This document shows positions 8,067 through 17,096 of a stretch of 64,000 bases of DNA, piece by piece (the first letter of the stretch is position 1; every line of letters begins with the position of its first letter). Origin of the DNA: Caulobacterales bacterium. Its GTDB lineage: Bacteria; Pseudomonadota; Alphaproteobacteria; Caulobacterales; Parvularculaceae. Under the pieces are notes generated by a model, which saw nothing but the letters and a program-made list of their open reading frames with translations, was not told where the DNA came from and did no database searches. The stretch covers positions 62,001 to 126,000 of the forward strand of contig JACKIL010000007.1 of assembly GCA_020638525.1 (NCBI GenBank), in the 5' to 3' direction. Made by a program: the position numbers and the translations under genes.

Positions 8067-9965
8067 TCAGTAATTCCAGTCGTTCATGATCTTCGCATGC
8101 CAGGCGGGGAAGACCGGGCGTAAGTCTTCCGGTTCCTTCGACACGGCGAGATATTCCGGCGGCGCGTTGAGATCAGCGACCGCGATATTATTGATGCGCG
8201 CAAGATAGGCGCCGATGTCGGCGTCCGGCGGCGCGTCTGCTCCGAGCCCGCCTTCTTCAGGGCTCGCCGCCATGGGCGGCTGCAGCTGATCGACCGTGAA
8301 GTCCATGCGCACGTCATAAGTGCGTTCGGCCTGATACCGAAGGAAGCGCTGCGCATTGTACCAGCGCGTCTTCGTGTCATCGTCCGTGCACGTTTCAAGC
8401 TCCGCGCCGGTTGCGCCCCAGCGCCGCTCCGGGCAATTGTAAGGATCGAAAGAGATGTCCCAGAGGCGTGCGATGACATGCCCGAGATTGAGCCGCACGC
8501 GCGTATCGTCCGAGCGTTTGTAGGTGAAGGTGCAGGCGTTCTTCTCCGCCTCAAACGCTTCCCACAAGTCTTTCGCGATATCCGTTCCTTCGTAGTGAAC
8601 CGCAGGATCGCCCGCGAGCGTCTCCTCATAGAGGCGCTGCACATCGCGTCGAAGTTCGATGAAAGAGACTTTAAGGCGCGCATCGCGCGACGGCGTTGAG
8701 TAGTCCTCCCAAAGGCCGAACGTGCCGAAGATGTTCGGCGGAAGGCGCTCCGGATGCGGCCTTAAGTGAACGCGCGCGTCAGTCGCGCGGCTTACGGCGA
8801 CACGCCGGTCCATGACCGCGCCGCAAATGGTCTCAAGGCCGTGACGAAGTTCGGCGACGGGATCGTAGGCGAAGCCCGGCGCGGCGAGTTTGCGCCGCAC
8901 ATAATCGTAATAGCTGAGCGTGCGCCCCTCGAAATGGAACTCGCCATAGTGCCATTCGGCTGTAGGCCCCGGAGCGTTGCCGAAGAATTGCTCCAGCGAG
9001 AAATCCGGGATCGATTCATTGGGCGCGCCCTTGATGACGCCGCCATGGATGGAGCCGTCGGCCGCGCGCGCGCCGCCTTCAATGCGGATCGGGCGCCACG
9101 CTTTGAGGCCGGCGCCGAGCGCGGGCTGCGCGCGCATGAAGTTCGGGCCGTAGACGCTGCGCGTGACAGAATTGTCCGGGTGCGATGCGACAATCAGAAT
9201 GCGTCCGTCGTCGAGCACGTCGTAGACGATGCCGACATGGCCATAGATATCATAGGCGACGGCGCCGGGGCGCACGGCTTCGCGGCTGATCTCGATCGGA
9301 TAGAAGTCGTTGAAGAGTCGGCCCGGCGAATGGCTTTCGGGGTCCGTCCGGAACATGGCCGTCGATACTTCGCCGCCAATGCGCTGGATGAATCCGGGCG
9401 CGCTGATGGGCGTTTTCCCGATGGCGTCGCGCCGCCCGGCGACGATGTTTCCGCTCGTCGAATAGCGCAGGTCCTGATGAGATCCGTCCGCCGTGCGCAT
9501 GGCGTTCTGGTAGGAGAAGGGCAGGCCGTTCTTCCACGCATAATATGCGCGCAGCATGTAGGCCATGTCTGCGCAGTCGCCATAGAAGAAATGGTCGTCG
9601 GTGTCGCGATAGGGGTTCACAGGATGCGAGAGGCATCCTTCGAGCGACGCGCAATCGGACCGGCCGATCGCCTGCACGAAGGCCTGATAACCGGCTTCGT
9701 CCTCAGGGCCCCAGCTTTCCTTGTAGACCGGCCAGCGCACGCCCTTGTTGATCGCCGGAGGGATCACCGGAGCAGCGACATGCGCCGGCGCGGCAGCCGC
9801 ACTGGCGCTCTCGCTAGCCGCCTCCACGGCGACCGGGTCTGGCTCCTCGGCGAGAGCAGGAGTCAGCAGTGCCGGCGCCAGAAAGAGGGCGGCGGCGATC
9901 GCACGCCAGCTCCCCACGCCGGCGGCGATGGGCTTCGCCCGTCGGTCTCTCGTCCCCACTACCAT
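8067..9965 (-). CDS. Secreted protein with NlpC/P60-like cysteine-peptidase features
   Basis: The 632-residue protein has a signal peptide (about 18-39, ending LAEEP) and an Ala-rich linker. A domain at about 85-330 contains FFYGDCADMAYMLRAYYAWKN and, later, VRPGAVAYDIYGHVGIVYDV. A Cys at the head of a helix followed by a 'PG-A…GHVGIV' strand is the layout of papain-like NlpC/P60 and transglutaminase enzymes, so a cell-wall or peptide hydrolase is plausible. The ~300-residue C-terminal part is not recognised. It is divergent from the SPFH gene. Confidence 0.6.
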   Translation of the reverse strand: MVVGTRDRRAKPIAAGVGSWRAIAAALFLAPALLTPALAEEPDPVAVEAASESASAAAAPAHVAAPVIPPAINKGVRWPVYKESWGPEDEAGYQAFVQAIGRSDCASLEGCLSHPVNPYRDTDDHFFYGDCADMAYMLRAYYAWKNGLPFSYQNAMRTADGSHQDLRYSTSGNIVAGRRDAIGKTPISAPGFIQRIGGEVSTAMFRTDPESHSPGRLFNDFYPIEISREAVRPGAVAYDIYGHVGIVYDVLDDGRILIVASHPDNSVTRSVYGPNFMRAQPALGAGLKAWRPIRIEGGARAADGSIHGGVIKGAPNESIPDFSLEQFFGNAPGPTAEWHYGEFHFEGRTLSYYDYVRRKLAAPGFAYDPVAELRHGLETICGAVMDRRVAVSRATDARVHLRPHPERLPPNIFGTFGLWEDYSTPSRDARLKVSFIELRRDVQRLYEETLAGDPAVHYEGTDIAKDLWEAFEAEKNACTFTYKRSDDTRVRLNLGHVIARLWDISFDPYNCPERRWGATGAELETCTDDDTKTRWYNAQRFLRYQAERTYDVRMDFTVDQLQPPMAASPEEGGLGADAPPDADIGAYLARINNIAVADLNAPPEYLAVSKEPEDLRPVFPAWHAKIMNDWNY

Positions 9966-10204
9966 GAGACCGAATTTAACCGGGGGTTAACCGACTCGGT
10001 AGGGGGCTATGGTGAACAAATTCGCTTTTTTTCGCGCCGGGGGCGGCGGAACGGGCGAGCTTCGCGCCAGCGGCGGCAGCCGCCTGTGGGAAAAATATCG
10101 CAATCGGGGGCAGGGGCGGCGAAATCGGAATTTCAAGACTGGCGGCGCCGATTTCCTGCACGATCTCCAAACAAAGACGCCTGAAACAGGAAAGGGAGAC
10201 CCTC

Positions 10205-11167
10205 ATGGGATCGTCATTATTTGTCGCCGGCCTTGTCGTCTTGTCCGTTTTTCTTCTGTTCTCGACTGTGAAGGTGGTCGGGCAGGGGTATCAGTTCACG
10301 GTCGAGCGCTTCGGGCGGTACACGAAGACGCTGAAGCCCGGTCTCCACTTCATCGCGCCCTTCATCGATCGCGTCGGGCGGCGAATGAACATGATGGAGC
10401 AGGTTCTCGATGTTCCCGCGCAGGAAGTCATCACGCGCGACAACGCGATGGTCAGGACGGACGCGATCGCCTTCATCCAGATTATGGATGCGGCGGCAGC
10501 GGCTTATGAGGTCGCGAACCTGCAACGGGCGATCGCCAATCTCGCCATGACGAACATCCGCACCGTGATCGGTTCGCTCGACCTCGACGAGGTTCTCTCC
10601 AACCGCGACGAAATCAACGGAAGGCTCCTGCGCGTCATCGATGCGGCGACGCATCCCTGGGGCATCAAGGTGACGCGTCTCGAAATCAAGGACCTCGAGC
10701 CGCCGGCGGACATCACCGAAGCGATGGCGCGGCAGATGAAGGCTGAACGCCTGAAGCGGGCCGAGATCCTGACGGCGGAAGGCGAAAAGCAATCTGCGAT
10801 CCTGCGCGCCGAAGGCGAGAAGCAGTCGGCGATTCTCGAAGCCGAAGGCCGCCGCGAAGCCGCCTTCCGCGATGCTGAAGCGCGCGAAAGGGAAGCGGAA
10901 GCCGAAGCGCGCGCGACCGCGGTCGTCTCGGAAGCGATTGGACGCGGCGACGTCAACGCTATCAACTACTTCATCGCGCAGGATTATGTGAAAGCGTTCG
11001 AGAAGCTCGCCCTCTCCCCGCAGCAAAAGACCGTTATCATTCCGGCGGAGCTCACCGCCCTTGTCGGAACGCTTGGCGGCGTCGGGATCCTCGCCAAGGA
11101 AGCGCTCTCCCGGCAAGAAGGAAATCCGGCCGTGCGCAGCGCGGGTTCGGTTCCTGAAAGCCGCTAG
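10205..11167 (+). CDS. SPFH/Band 7 membrane protein (stomatin/QmcA type)
   Basis: The 320-residue protein has one N-terminal membrane helix (about 4-24) and an SPFH domain: VERFGRYTKTLKPGLHFIAPFIDRV, then QEVITRDNAMVRTDAIAFIQ. An Ala/Glu-rich coiled coil around 180-235 contains the repeated segment AEGEKQSAIL. Such proteins form ring or cage oligomers in the membrane and act in quality control with NfeD partners. An NfeD gene follows 36 bp later, which fits that established pairing. Confidence 0.93.
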   Translation: MGSSLFVAGLVVLSVFLLFSTVKVVGQGYQFTVERFGRYTKTLKPGLHFIAPFIDRVGRRMNMMEQVLDVPAQEVITRDNAMVRTDAIAFIQIMDAAAAAYEVANLQRAIANLAMTNIRTVIGSLDLDEVLSNRDEINGRLLRVIDAATHPWGIKVTRLEIKDLEPPADITEAMARQMKAERLKRAEILTAEGEKQSAILRAEGEKQSAILEAEGRREAAFRDAEAREREAEAEARATAVVSEAIGRGDVNAINYFIAQDYVKAFEKLALSPQQKTVIIPAELTALVGTLGGVGILAKEALSRQEGNPAVRSAGSVPESR

Positions 11168-11203
11168 AGCGAAAGCGCATCATCAGAGTAAAGGGGAAAG
11201 GCT

Positions 11204-11677
11204 ATGAGCGAAATTGTGGAATTCCTCGCGACCATGCCGTTCTGGTATTGGTGGGTTCTGGCGGTCGGCTTGCTGGTCGTCGAGATATCGACGGGCACGA
11301 CCTATTTCCTCTGGCCTTCAGCGGCCTCGGTCGTCGTCGGTTTTTCGGATATCTGGCCGCTCGACGGCGCGTGGCGGCTGCAGCTCGCCCTGTTCGCCGT
11401 CGTTACGGTGGCGCTGACAGTCTTTGCGACGCCGCGCGCCAAGGCATGGATCAATGCGTCGCGCACTGACCATCTGACGCTCAATGAACGCGGCGAACAG
11501 AAGATCGGCAAGCGCGCTGTCGTGGAAGAAGCTTTTGCGAACGGATCGGGCCGCGTGAAATTCGGCGACACTGTCTGGCTCGCCGAAAGCAGTGACGGTC
11601 AGAACTTCGGGAAAGACGCCGCCGTCGAGATCACGGGCAGCGAAGGGGCGAAGCTCTTCGTCAAGTCCGCCCCTTGA
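11204..11677 (+). CDS. NfeD-like membrane protein, partner of the SPFH protein
   Basis: The 157-residue short-form NfeD has three to four membrane helices in the first ~85 residues, including YWWVLAVGLLVVEISTG, and a soluble OB-fold C-terminus (about 95-157) with GKRAVVEEAFANGSGRVKFGDTVW. Short NfeD proteins are coupled to SPFH proteins, and the gene order here agrees. The start follows AAGGGGAAAGGCT. It converges with the YccF gene. Confidence 0.9.
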   Translation: MSEIVEFLATMPFWYWWVLAVGLLVVEISTGTTYFLWPSAASVVVGFSDIWPLDGAWRLQLALFAVVTVALTVFATPRAKAWINASRTDHLTLNERGEQKIGKRAVVEEAFANGSGRVKFGDTVWLAESSDGQNFGKDAAVEITGSEGAKLFVKSAP

Positions 11678-11690
11678 GGAGCGGCGCGTC

Positions 11691-12155
11691 CTAGTAGACG
11701 CGCCGTCCGAGGTCGCTGCGCACAAGCGTGCGGCCGATCGGCCAGAGGGCGAAGCCCGCAAGCTTCAGATGCGCCCAGGCGAAGGGCAGGCCGATAATGG
11801 TGAACGCAAGCGCGATCGCCGCAAAGAGGTGGCCGAGCGCCAGCCACCAGCCGGCGAGAACGAACCAGACAATATTGCCGAGAAAGCCGAGCGGGCCGGT
11901 GCCGATCTCTTCGCCGAACATGCGTTCGCGGTCGATGGTCCTGACGCCGAACGGCCACAGCGTGTAGACGCCATTATCGAACGCCGCGCGCGCCCACGGA
12001 ATGCCGATGATGGTGATGAGCATGACGCCGGCGGCGATGAACCAGCCAAGCGCTGTCACCGCGCCGCCGAAGGCGAGCCACAGGATATTCAGAATGAGAC
12101 TCGTCGGGGTGATGTCTCTTTCGTCGCCTAGGGGATGTTCCGGGTACATGGTCAT
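11691..12155 (-). CDS. YccF domain membrane protein
   Basis: The protein of about 154 residues carries two copies of the YccF-type hydrophobic unit: NILWLAFGGAVTALGWFIA with IGIPWARAAFDNGVYTLWPFG, then NIVWFVLAGWWLALGHL with IGLPFAWAHLKLAGFALWPIG. The paired IGxPWA/LWPFG motifs define the family, whose function is unknown. I start at 12155 (MTMYPEHP) behind GAAGGAGAA; a second ATG two codons later is also possible. Confidence 0.88.
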   Translation of the reverse strand: MTMYPEHPLGDERDITPTSLILNILWLAFGGAVTALGWFIAAGVMLITIIGIPWARAAFDNGVYTLWPFGVRTIDRERMFGEEIGTGPLGFLGNIVWFVLAGWWLALGHLFAAIALAFTIIGLPFAWAHLKLAGFALWPIGRTLVRSDLGRRVY

Positions 12156-12303
12156 TTCTCCTTCTCGCCTTTCAATATAGATGGCGAAAAGCGCGCGTAC
12201 AGCGCAGCCCGTCGCAAGTGAGCGCCGATTCGGCGCTTGCGGGGCGCAGATTCCTTCAGCTCGCCGCCGGCGCGCCATTTCCGCGCCCCAATCGCCGGGC
12301 GAA

Positions 12304-12948
12304 ATGGCGCCCATGGAAAGACGGTTCGGCGTATTCTCTCTAGCTCTCTTCATGGCGGCGACGGCGTTGCCGGCTTACGCCGACAGCGATTTCGGCAAGC
12401 GCCTGTCGGAGGCGGCCATCGAGCGGACGCAGCATCGCGTCGCTTACGATCCCTCTTATGTCATCATTCCTTATCCGGGCGGGGATGTCGCCGATGGGCG
12501 CGGTGTCTGTTCGGATGTCGTGATCCGGTCTTACAGGGCGCTTGGCGTCGATCTGCAGCAGCTCGTGCACGAAGACATGGCGGCGAATTTCTCCGTATAC
12601 CCCTCTTTATGGGGGCTTTCGCGCCCCGATACGAATATCGATCATCGCCGCGTTCCCAATCTTGAAACGTTCTTCACGCGGCGCGGCGCGCGAAAGGCGC
12701 TCAGTGCTTCTCCGAAAGATTTCGAGCCAGGCGACATCGTTGCGTGGAATTTGAGAGGCGATGCCGGCTTTCTGCCGCATATCGGCGTCGTCACCGATCG
12801 CGTCGGCGTTTCAGGATGGCCGCTTGTCGTCCACAATATCGGCGGCGGGCCAAAACTCGAAGATGTGCTCTTCGCATGGCCGATGACGGGGCATTATCGC
12901 TATGAAGGCGAACCAGCGCCTGCGGCGCTTCCGGGCGCAGCGCGATAG
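12304..12948 (+). CDS. DUF1287 family secreted protein
   Basis: A signal peptide (ending AYA-DS) is followed by a ~190-residue domain with YVIIPYPGGDVADGRGVCSDVVIRSYRALGVDLQ, RPDTNIDHRRVPNLETFF and FLPHIGVVTDR. These are the marks of DUF1287, whose conserved Cys and His suggest an NlpC/P60-like hydrolase fold, although activity is unproven. The start is uncertain: ATG at 12304 or 12313, neither with a strong ribosome site; the first is given. Confidence 0.83.
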   Translation: MAPMERRFGVFSLALFMAATALPAYADSDFGKRLSEAAIERTQHRVAYDPSYVIIPYPGGDVADGRGVCSDVVIRSYRALGVDLQQLVHEDMAANFSVYPSLWGLSRPDTNIDHRRVPNLETFFTRRGARKALSASPKDFEPGDIVAWNLRGDAGFLPHIGVVTDRVGVSGWPLVVHNIGGGPKLEDVLFAWPMTGHYRYEGEPAPAALPGAAR

Positions 12949-13027
12949 CGTTTCACATAATCGCGATTTGCCTTTCGGCGCGCGCAGCGGGTAAAACGCC
13001 TCATCACGCAAATTCTGGAGGCGTCTT

Positions 13028-14020
13028 ATGCGCAAGGTTCCCCTTGGCCGTTCCGGCCTCAACGTGTCGCGCCTCGGTTTCGGCTGCATGGGCCTTGCCG
13101 AGTTTTACGGAAGCGCGCTTTCGCCTGCGGAGGCGGAAAAGATTCTCGACGGCGCGTTTGAGCGCGGCGTGAATTTCTTCGACACGGCGGATATGTACGG
13201 CTCCGGCCGCAATGAAGAGCAGCTTTCCGGCTTTCTGAAGCGCCGCCGGAAAGACGTCGTGCTCGCAACGAAATTCGCGATCCAGCGCGGACCTGACGGC
13301 GCTGTGCTGGGCCTTTCGAATGACCCGGCCTATATCAAGCAGGCGTGTGACGCATCCTTGAAGCGGCTCGGCGTCGACATTATCGATCTTTACTACATGC
13401 ACCGGCGCGATGCTTCGGTGCCGATCGAAGACTCGGTCGGCGCGATGGCCGATCTCGTGAAAGCGGGCAAGGTGCGCGCGCTCGGCCTTTCGGAGGTGAG
13501 CGCGGAGACGCTGAAGAAGGCATCGAAAGTTCATCCCATCTCGGCGCTGCAGTCGGAATACTCTATCGTCACGCGCGTGATGGAAGAAGAGATGATCCCG
13601 GCGTGCCGCGAACTCGGCGTCGCTTTCGTCGCCTATTCGCCGCTCGGCCGCGGGCTTCTCACCGGCGCTTTCCGTTCCGAGAAGGATTTCGGCGAGAACG
13701 ATTATCGCCTGAAGATGAACCCTCGCTTTTCGGATGGCGCGCTCGAAAAGAACCTGACACTGGTCGACCAGCTTGCGAAAATCGCGGAAGCGAAAGGCGC
13801 GAGTCTTGCGCAAATTGCGCTCGCCTGGGTGCTTTCGAAAGGCGACGATATCATTCCCATTCCGGGCACGAAGAAGCTTTCGCGGCTCGACGACAATATC
13901 GGTGCGCTCAGTGTGAAACTTTCCGCTGACGACATCTCCGCAATCGAGCGGGCTGTGCCGCCTGAAGCAGTCGCGGGTGATCGCTATCCGGTAACGTCAG
14001 CGTCCTCGCTTAACCGCTAG
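13028..14020 (+). CDS. Aldo/keto reductase
   Basis: The 330-residue protein is an NADPH-dependent (beta/alpha)8-barrel oxidoreductase. The catalytic tetrad is visible: D and Y in FDTADMYGSGRNEEQL, K in LATKFAI, H in YYMHRRD. The C-terminal IPIPGTKKLSRLDDNIGAL is the cofactor phosphate-binding loop. It belongs to the AKR group that includes YajO/Tas-like enzymes; the substrate cannot be told. The start follows GGAGG. Confidence 0.93.
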   Translation: MRKVPLGRSGLNVSRLGFGCMGLAEFYGSALSPAEAEKILDGAFERGVNFFDTADMYGSGRNEEQLSGFLKRRRKDVVLATKFAIQRGPDGAVLGLSNDPAYIKQACDASLKRLGVDIIDLYYMHRRDASVPIEDSVGAMADLVKAGKVRALGLSEVSAETLKKASKVHPISALQSEYSIVTRVMEEEMIPACRELGVAFVAYSPLGRGLLTGAFRSEKDFGENDYRLKMNPRFSDGALEKNLTLVDQLAKIAEAKGASLAQIALAWVLSKGDDIIPIPGTKKLSRLDDNIGALSVKLSADDISAIERAVPPEAVAGDRYPVTSASSLNR

Positions 14021-14023
14021 GCG

Positions 14024-14878
14024 TCACTCAAAGCCGAGGCGGCGGCGAACGCTCTCAGCGCTTTCGCCCGCCTCGCGCATCGCCCGCAAGGTCAACGCCT
14101 TGTCGCGTTTGGCGAGCCGGCGGCCCGTTTCGTCCGTGATGAGGCGGTGGTGCCGATAGACCGGCTGCGGGAGGTCGAGCAGCGCCTGCAAGAGCGTGTG
14201 CAAATGCGCCGCCGCGCGCAGGTCTTCGCCGCGAATGACATGTGTGACGCCCTGCAAGGCGTCATCCTGCACCGATGCGAGGTGATAACTCGTGCCGGCG
14301 TCTTTGCGCGCGATGATTGCATCGCCGAAGATTTCAGGCGTCGCCGAGACTTCTTTCATTTCGCCGCTCGACGTCTCTTCTCTGAAGACGAGAGGACGCG
14401 CTGCGATAGCCAGCGCCGCATTCATCGACAAGCGCCATGCAAAAGGCGAACCCTCTGCGAGAAGCACGCGCTCTTCATCGGCAGGAAGCGGTTCGCCAGT
14501 ATAAATCGGGCCTTCGGGACCGCTGGCGGAAAGGTGCGGCGCCCGCGCGATCTCGTCCAAGATCTCTTTTCGCGTCTTGAAGCAGCGATAGACGACGCCT
14601 TTCCCGATGAGCGTATCGAGCGCTGCGGCATAGTCAGCGAAGTGATCCGACTGGCGACGAACCTCGCCATCCCAATCGAGCCCCAGCCAGACGAGATCTT
14701 CAAAGATCGCTGTCTCGAATTCCGGGCGGCAGCGCGTTTGGTCTATGTCCTCAATTCGCAGGAGAAATTTCCCCCCAGCTTCTCTCGCAGCGCGCCAGAC
14801 GGTGAGCGCCGAAAACGCGTGACCTAGATGGAGATATCCGGTCGGCGAGGGCGCGAAGCGGGTGATGAAGTCTTTCAT
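14024..14878 (-). CDS. gluQ: Glutamyl-Q tRNA(Asp) synthetase
   Basis: GluQRS attaches glutamate to queuosine in the anticodon of tRNA(Asp). The 284-residue protein begins with the class I signature RFAPSPTGYLHLGHAF (HLGH for HIGH), continues with LLRIEDIDQTRCRPEFE, and has an ATP-binding loop of the form RRLAKRD in place of KMSKS. It lacks the C-terminal anticodon-binding domain of GltX, as expected for GluQRS. It abuts the convergent aldo/keto reductase gene (3 bp). Confidence 0.94.
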   Translation of the reverse strand: MKDFITRFAPSPTGYLHLGHAFSALTVWRAAREAGGKFLLRIEDIDQTRCRPEFETAIFEDLVWLGLDWDGEVRRQSDHFADYAAALDTLIGKGVVYRCFKTRKEILDEIARAPHLSASGPEGPIYTGEPLPADEERVLLAEGSPFAWRLSMNAALAIAARPLVFREETSSGEMKEVSATPEIFGDAIIARKDAGTSYHLASVQDDALQGVTHVIRGEDLRAAAHLHTLLQALLDLPQPVYRHHRLITDETGRRLAKRDKALTLRAMREAGESAESVRRRLGFE

Positions 14879-14920
14879 GCCTGCACTTGATAGCGCAGCT
14901 TCGTCGTCTCGCGCTATCGT

Positions 14921-15766
14921 TTAGCCCGCGCGCATCAGCGCGACCCCGGCGAGAATGAGGAGCGCGGAGCCGATGCGCCAGACGGAAGCGCGCTCTCGCA
15001 GAATGAAAACGGAGATGAGCACGGCGAAGAGGATGCTGCTTTCACGCAGCGCGGCCACCGCGCCGATCGGCGCCTGTGTCATCGCCCAGATGATGAGCCA
15101 GTAGGCGCCGAGCGACATCATCGCCGAGAGGAGACCGAAAGGAAGTTCACGCACCACGCCGGGAAAAGCTCTCTCGCGGCGCACAGCGGCGAAGACTGCT
15201 GCAATCGAGAAGCCATCGAAGACGAACATCCAGACGATATAGCTCGAGGCGGATTCAGCGCCGCGTGCGCCGATCGCGTCGACAATCGTGTAGCCCGAGA
15301 TGAAGACGGATGTTGCAAGCGCATAGAAGACCGCCTTGCGGTCGAGCGCGGCGAGCGCTGCGCCGCCTTTCATCGACATCAGCGCGATGCCTGCGCAGAG
15401 CGTGACGACGCCCGCCCACAGGAATGGGCTCAGCGTTTCACCGAGCGCGGCGAGCGCGACGAATGATGAGATGAGCGGCGCAGAGCCGCGCGCTAGCGGA
15501 TAGACTTGCCCGAGATCCCCTGCCGAATAGGCGCGAATAAGGAAGAGCTTGTAACCGGTGTGGAGCGCCGCCGATGCGAGAATCCAGCCCCAGGTTCCGC
15601 CTGTCGGTATGGAGACGAATGGAAGACACGCGATGGAGATCAGCCCTTGCGCCATGCCGAGGACTGAAATCGAGTGAAAGCGGTCGCCGCGCCCTCTGAT
15701 CAGCGCGTTCCATCCCGCATGCATGAGTGCGGCGAAAAGAACGGCGATGAAGACTTGCTGCGACAT
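14921..15766 (-). CDS. EamA-family (DMT) transporter
   Basis: The 281-residue hydrophobic protein has about ten predicted helices in two EamA repeats. The second repeat ends with WRIGSALLILAGVALMRAG, and the first has the Gly-rich PLARGSAPLISSFVALAALGE loop. Family members export small metabolites such as amino acids or cofactors; the substrate is not predictable. It is transcribed leftward behind gluQ's promoter side. Confidence 0.9.
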   Translation of the reverse strand: MSQQVFIAVLFAALMHAGWNALIRGRGDRFHSISVLGMAQGLISIACLPFVSIPTGGTWGWILASAALHTGYKLFLIRAYSAGDLGQVYPLARGSAPLISSFVALAALGETLSPFLWAGVVTLCAGIALMSMKGGAALAALDRKAVFYALATSVFISGYTIVDAIGARGAESASSYIVWMFVFDGFSIAAVFAAVRRERAFPGVVRELPFGLLSAMMSLGAYWLIIWAMTQAPIGAVAALRESSILFAVLISVFILRERASVWRIGSALLILAGVALMRAG

Positions 15767-15947
15767 GCGGGGATTGGCTTTGGGAACGGATGGATTTCAG
15801 CGGAGAGCCGCGCCGCCAGCCATGGAACGCGCCGGGCCACTTTTAGGGCTGGTCTCGGGCCTTGGAAAGGGGAGGCGAGATGCGTCCTGTCCCCTCGAAC
15901 GCAGCAGCGCTTTCATGTTAGTGTTTCCCAGGGCGAGGAGGGGGACG

Positions 15948-17075
15948 ATGGATCCGGACATTATCGACGGCGATATCGGCGAAGTCGAAGAGCCTGACAC
16001 GGACGATGCAATCGGCGAGAGCGAGGCGGGGGCAGCTTCGGCGGCGGCTGTTGAAGCTCCCTGTCTTTCCTGCGGCGCGATCATCACAGGCGTCTATTGC
16101 GCCGCTTGCGGACAGAGAGATGACGATCTGAGACGGAGTTCGTTCGTTCTGTTCCGCGACTTCATGCGCGATACGTTCGGTTTCGATTCGCGCATGTGGA
16201 GAACGCTCGGCCTTCTCGCCGCCGCGCCCGGCCTTGTGCCCTCGAATTACGCTCATGGCAGGCGCTCGCGATATACGCCGCCTGTCCGGCTTTTCCTCGT
16301 CATCAGTTTTCTTTTCTTTCTCACGGTCGGTCTGACGCAGACATTGTTCGTCGCCTTCGAAGTGACGCGGAAAACGGAAGAGCAAATCAAACGGGAAGAA
16401 TTGGCGCTTGAACGCATGAAAGCGGAAAGTCCGGACGCGTTTGTCGATGACGATGCGATCGTGACCGTCGATTCAGGCGATATGAAATGCAATCTGAATA
16501 CTGGTTTGCGCTTCTTTGTGCGTGCGCAGGACGTGCGTATTGACGAAGCGGCATGGCGCGAATGTGAGGACAAGATATTAGCCTCGGCGCGCGTTAGCCT
16601 CGACGTCGGGAACGCTGATGCCGACTCGGCGGCGGCGCAGAACGTATTCGAACGAGTCCTCGGCGGCATTTCAGCGGCGGTGCGCAACCCTGTTGAATTC
16701 AACAACAGGGTGAACGCGTGGTTGCCTCGCCTGATGCTGATGATGACGCCGGTGCTGGCGCTTCTCATCGGCATCTTCATTCGCGGGCGCGGCGCGCTGT
16801 TGTTCGACCATCTGGTCCTGTCGCTTTACAGCCACGCGGTCGGGTTCGTTATCGTCGGCGCCGCGATCGTTGCAGGCCAGTACCGTGTTCCGCATGTGGG
16901 AATGGCGGCGATTCTCGCGATCGCACTCTATTTCATCGTCGCTCTGAAGCGCGCCTACGGGCGAGGGTGGATCAAGACAGTGATCGCCGCGTTCTTCATC
17001 TTCGCGTTTTACCTGACGATCCTTTCGAGCGCAGCGATGCTGGTCGTTTCGCGCGTTGTCTGGCAGGCGGCCTGA
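15948..17075 (+). CDS. DUF3667 membrane protein, copy 1
   Basis: The 375-residue protein has a soluble acidic N-terminus, a zinc-ribbon-like CLSCG…YCAACGQ (C39, C42, C51, C54), then DTFGFDSRMWRTLGLL and a membrane part with about five helices. This fits DUF3667, a family of unknown function. A paralogue of the same layout lies at 38939-40036. The start at 15948 follows GAGGAGGGGG; the frame is open upstream but without a good site. Confidence 0.87.
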   Translation: MDPDIIDGDIGEVEEPDTDDAIGESEAGAASAAAVEAPCLSCGAIITGVYCAACGQRDDDLRRSSFVLFRDFMRDTFGFDSRMWRTLGLLAAAPGLVPSNYAHGRRSRYTPPVRLFLVISFLFFLTVGLTQTLFVAFEVTRKTEEQIKREELALERMKAESPDAFVDDDAIVTVDSGDMKCNLNTGLRFFVRAQDVRIDEAAWRECEDKILASARVSLDVGNADADSAAAQNVFERVLGGISAAVRNPVEFNNRVNAWLPRLMLMMTPVLALLIGIFIRGRGALLFDHLVLSLYSHAVGFVIVGAAIVAGQYRVPHVGMAAILAIALYFIVALKRAYGRGWIKTVIAAFFIFAFYLTILSSAAMLVVSRVVWQAA

Positions 17076-17096
17076 TCGGCGGTCGCAGAACCGGGA

